A stretch of 64,000 bases of DNA from a virus, in IMG/VR virus record IMGVR_UViG_3300047094_001064, positions 1 through 64,000 of that record. One strand, 5' to 3'. This document shows positions 61,531-64,000 of the stretch, piece after piece. Position numbers and translations under genes: made by a program. The notes beneath the pieces are model-generated. The model was not told where the DNA came from, made no database searches, and worked only from the letters and a program-made list of their open reading frames with translations. The stretch's first letter is position 1. Each line of letters starts with the position of its first letter.

Positions 61531-63699
61531 ATGTCAACTATAGATATATCAAAAGTAAAATTAAAGTGGAAAGGCAAGTGGAGAGCTCGACAACAATATT
61601 TTAAAAATGATGTTGTTCAGTGGATGGGTAAATCTTTTAAATGTATAAAAGATACTCCTATTGAATTTGTTATTAGATCTAGTTCTAAAGTATCTTCTGG
61701 TAACTTTTCTTTTGATCCTCCTCAACTTGTAAGAAGAAGTTATAGACCAGAAAATCCTAAGTATTGGTCTTTATTTGTTAGAGGAACTGACAGAATTAAA
61801 TTATGGAATTGGTTGAAACAATATTATCCAGGAGAAATGGTACGAGTTAAAGGTGAAGTATTTTTATGTACTAATACAACAAGATATAAAAATACATATG
61901 TAACTGAAACTAATTATTGGACTAAAATTTATCAATCTCCTAAAACTGCAAAGTATAGACACGAATCAATAATGTTTTGTAACCGTGCTCCATTAGGTTG
62001 GAAATATAATATGGGAGAAAATCAGTGGGGTGGTGGTGATATGGGTTATAATACTACTGTTATTAATACTGACGGAACTTCAATGTGTATTGGCGGACCA
62101 GATTCTACATCAAGGAATGGTAGAGGTGCAGATGGTGTTGGTGGCTCTCAACAAATGGGAAAACATCAATATACAAATTTTACTTTTGTTGATTGGTTAA
62201 CATCAACAGATCAATCTTCTTGGCAAACACAAGACAACACTGGAAAGTTAACTACTCCGGATGGTAAATGTCCTAAAGTAATTCAAATTGCAGCCGGGTC
62301 TGATACAACTCTTTGGTTAATGAATAATGGTGAAGTATATTCATCAGGATTTAATACTCAAGGTCAATTAGGTATTTCTAATACAACAAATTACGCTTAC
62401 ACAAATAGAGTTACAGCATCTGATACTACTGATTGGAATGGAAACACTATACCAAATACTTTTAACCAAACAAAAATTGTAAAAGTTGGTATTACAAATC
62501 AAATGCAAACATCAAGTACTTCTTCTTGTTTCGCATTAGGAGAAGATGGTTCTGTTTGGGTATGGGGACATAATAACCAAGGTCAATTAGGATTAGGTAA
62601 TCCTGGAGTAAACAACTCAGCTGATGCAAGTGGTTTTTATACATCAAATCAAACAAGACCTAGAAGAATATGCCAAGATTTATTTGATGGAAAATTTATT
62701 ATTGATATGTGGTGTAATGGTTCTGGTTCAGGAAGATTTTGGGCACTTGATGAAGAAGGTAAATTATGGGCTTGGGGTTATAACCAATATGGAGAATTAG
62801 GAGTTGGACATAGAGATGGTACTTACTATGTTTATCACCCAATGCCAGTTACAGTAGATTTTAAACAGTATGGTGGCGTTAAAAAATTTATGACAGTTTG
62901 TAATGACGCAGGTGTTACAACAACTTATGTTTTAGATCACGAAGGTTGGTTATGGGCCTGTGGTTATACAACAGCTGGTTCAGTTCCTGGAGCTGTACCA
63001 ACAGGAGGTACATCTACATTACAATGGGGTGCATTTAGAAGATTAGACTTTTATATGAATGGTGATATTGAAGAATTTTGGGTAGGTGGTGATGAATCAC
63101 AATGGTGTATTATAAGACAAAAAAATTCAGATTTAGTTTGGCAAACAAACGGTAGATATTCTAACGGATCAGATGGTGCTGGTGTTCAACAATCTTCTTA
63201 TTGGTATACTTCTGGTGGACAAGCAAACTCATTTAACGTTATAGATGGTCCTAGAGGTTGCAGATTTGCTGCAGGTCATTCTGTAAGTAGAGTAGATGCT
63301 TCTCAACAATGGGCGGATCCTATTATATTTGATGACGATGGTGTTATGTGGGCCGGCGGAAGAAACTATTATGGTTTTTCATCATTAGGATTTGATGGGG
63401 CAAACGATACTGAATGGGCAGATGGGGGTCCTCATTCTCCAGATCAAGATATGAATGATAATGAATATAACTTTAATAAAAAGCGTAAACTTTTTGTTCA
63501 ATCAGGTTTGTCAATCGTAGATATTCACGCATTTGGTTTTGGTTCAGCTACTATGTTTTGCTGGAGAGATGAAGCAGGTAAAATATTATTTGCTGGTTTC
63601 GATGGAACAGCTGCTACTTCTTATCAGTACAATAGATCCAGTGTTGTAGCAAGTGATGTTCGACATAGACATTTTATGCATAGTGGACCAAACGATTAA
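61531..63699 (+). CDS. RCC1-propeller fibre protein 3 (722 residues)
   Basis: The N-terminus LKWKGKWRARQQYFKNDVVQ is the same aromatic module, here with a different linker (about residues 1-150). RCC1 blades: 'GEVYSSGFNTQGQLGISNTT', 'SVWVWGHNNQGQLGLGNPGV', 'KLWAWGYNQYGELGVGHRDG', 'WLWACGYTTAGSVPG', and a late 'VMWAGGRNYYGFSSLG'. The protein lacks the YFLNN domain of the first two. As the last gene of the fibre run it may be the most distal tip. Function as an adhesin is inferred. Confidence 0.8.
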   Translation: MSTIDISKVKLKWKGKWRARQQYFKNDVVQWMGKSFKCIKDTPIEFVIRSSSKVSSGNFSFDPPQLVRRSYRPENPKYWSLFVRGTDRIKLWNWLKQYYPGEMVRVKGEVFLCTNTTRYKNTYVTETNYWTKIYQSPKTAKYRHESIMFCNRAPLGWKYNMGENQWGGGDMGYNTTVINTDGTSMCIGGPDSTSRNGRGADGVGGSQQMGKHQYTNFTFVDWLTSTDQSSWQTQDNTGKLTTPDGKCPKVIQIAAGSDTTLWLMNNGEVYSSGFNTQGQLGISNTTNYAYTNRVTASDTTDWNGNTIPNTFNQTKIVKVGITNQMQTSSTSSCFALGEDGSVWVWGHNNQGQLGLGNPGVNNSADASGFYTSNQTRPRRICQDLFDGKFIIDMWCNGSGSGRFWALDEEGKLWAWGYNQYGELGVGHRDGTYYVYHPMPVTVDFKQYGGVKKFMTVCNDAGVTTTYVLDHEGWLWACGYTTAGSVPGAVPTGGTSTLQWGAFRRLDFYMNGDIEEFWVGGDESQWCIIRQKNSDLVWQTNGRYSNGSDGAGVQQSSYWYTSGGQANSFNVIDGPRGCRFAAGHSVSRVDASQQWADPIIFDDDGVMWAGGRNYYGFSSLGFDGANDTEWADGGPHSPDQDMNDNEYNFNKKRKLFVQSGLSIVDIHAFGFGSATMFCWRDEAGKILFAGFDGTAATSYQYNRSSVVASDVRHRHFMHSGPND

Positions 63700-63725
63700 A
63701 TTTAAAAATATGAAAACTTTATATT

Positions 63726-64000
63726 ATGGATATAAAACAGTTAACAGCTGAACATCATAAACTAGCAGAAAATCAAGATTTTGTAAAAATCCTTATGTCA
63801 GGAAATATTAATCCTGAATTGTATGGTATTTACATTTACAATCTTTTACAATGTTATTCTGTATTAGAAAAATATTGTTTTGAAAATGGTTTGTTTAGAC
63901 AAATTCCAAATATTGAAAGATCAGAAAGACTTGATTATGATTACCGAAAACTTTGGCCTAATACTGATACTCCTCCTCGTATAACAGATAGTGTATTACG
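63726..64000 (+). CDS. Heme oxygenase (5' part)
   Basis: The frame runs off the window; 91 codons are visible. The product reads MDIKQLTAEHHKLAENQDFV, LMSGNINPELYGIYIYNLLQ, YSVLEKYCFENGLF and IERSERLDYDYRKLWP. 'L...EHHKLAEN' aligns with 'TKE.H..AEN' of HO-1, making H11 the proximal heme ligand, and 'ERSERLDYDYRKLW' matches the conserved 'R...L..DL..L'. Heme oxygenase opens heme to biliverdin, CO and iron. Here it would serve as an auxiliary metabolic gene, for iron release or bilin supply. The 3' half, including the distal glycine helix, is outside the window. Confidence 0.75.
   Translation, partial: MDIKQLTAEHHKLAENQDFVKILMSGNINPELYGIYIYNLLQCYSVLEKYCFENGLFRQIPNIERSERLDYDYRKLWPNTDTPPRITDSVL

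Noticed and set aside
1-64000. CRISPR arrays, tRNA genes, insertion sequences, integrase or repressor genes
   Set aside because: I saw no regularly spaced repeats, cloverleaf-like GC-rich stems, transposase motifs or lysogeny functions; repeats found are coding fibre repeats or the pairs described.

Overview
The window is a stretch of the genome of a strictly lytic, T4-like myovirus. DNA replication and late-transcription genes sit in T4 order at the left end (gp33, gp59, gp32). They are followed by the T4 baseplate and tail set (gp4, gp54, gp26, gp48, gp53, gp27-like, gp5-like, PAAR, gp25, gp6, gp8) and a very long fibre region. The DNA is strongly AT-rich, and many genes carry the T4-type late promoter box TATAAATA. 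Several features match my recollection of T4-like phages of open-ocean bacteria: a gp32 without zinc-finger cysteines, a gp5 without lysozyme, a DUF4815 giant protein, clusters of 2OG-Fe(II) oxygenases and glycosyltransferases, and a heme oxygenase. A SAR11 (Pelagibacter-like) host fits the base composition, but this is inference; nothing in the window proves the host.

Layout. 1-3.9 kb (+): gp33 (partial), gp59, a small membrane protein, two paralogous 'GNGESRKG' proteins flanking a membrane protein, then gp32 with its own promoters and a terminator. 3.97-9.4 kb (-): gp4, a PYYD-motif virion protein, gp54, gp26 with an apparent -1 frameshift extension, a methyltransferase, a holin, and a coiled-coil/membrane protein. 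9.4-14.0 kb (+): gp48, gp53, gp27-like hub and gp5-like spike, interrupted by a GC-richer 0.4 kb segment flanked by an 11-bp inverted repeat. 14.1-16.0 kb (-): an accessory operon of four very small proteins, a secreted nuclease and a 2OG oxygenase. 16.0-19.9 kb (+): fibre pair A. 20-20.5 kb: mini-genes on both strands. 20.5-41.9 kb (+): PAAR, gp25, gp6, a gp7-position protein, fibre pair B (related to pair A), gp8, a 2038-residue DUF4815 protein, small fibre pieces and a protein with a cupredoxin-like copper-site motif. 41.9-47.8 kb (+): a translationally coupled cassette of two glycosyltransferases, a 2OG oxygenase, an unknown two-domain protein, an N-terminal-twitch radical SAM enzyme and a possible acetyltransferase. 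47.85-63.7 kb (+): fibre/adhesin genes, ending in three adjacent RCC1-propeller proteins. 63.7 kb to the end: the start of a heme oxygenase gene.

How the parts work together. The conserved genes build the hub, wedge, tube cap and spike, switched on late through TATAAATA promoters. The fibre genes are mosaics that reuse a few modules: an aromatic 'W..ttxYxxgDhV' carbohydrate-binding-like module, an 'F..GE.I.G.TSGA' module, a 'GxGY' module and RCC1 blades. The coupled modification cassette sits inside the fibre operon, so its likeliest targets are the fibres or the host surface. The most unusual signals are the gp26 frameshift, the modification cassette, the RCC1 triplet, the cupredoxin-like motif in a structural protein, late promoters placed directly at start codons, and the heme oxygenase.
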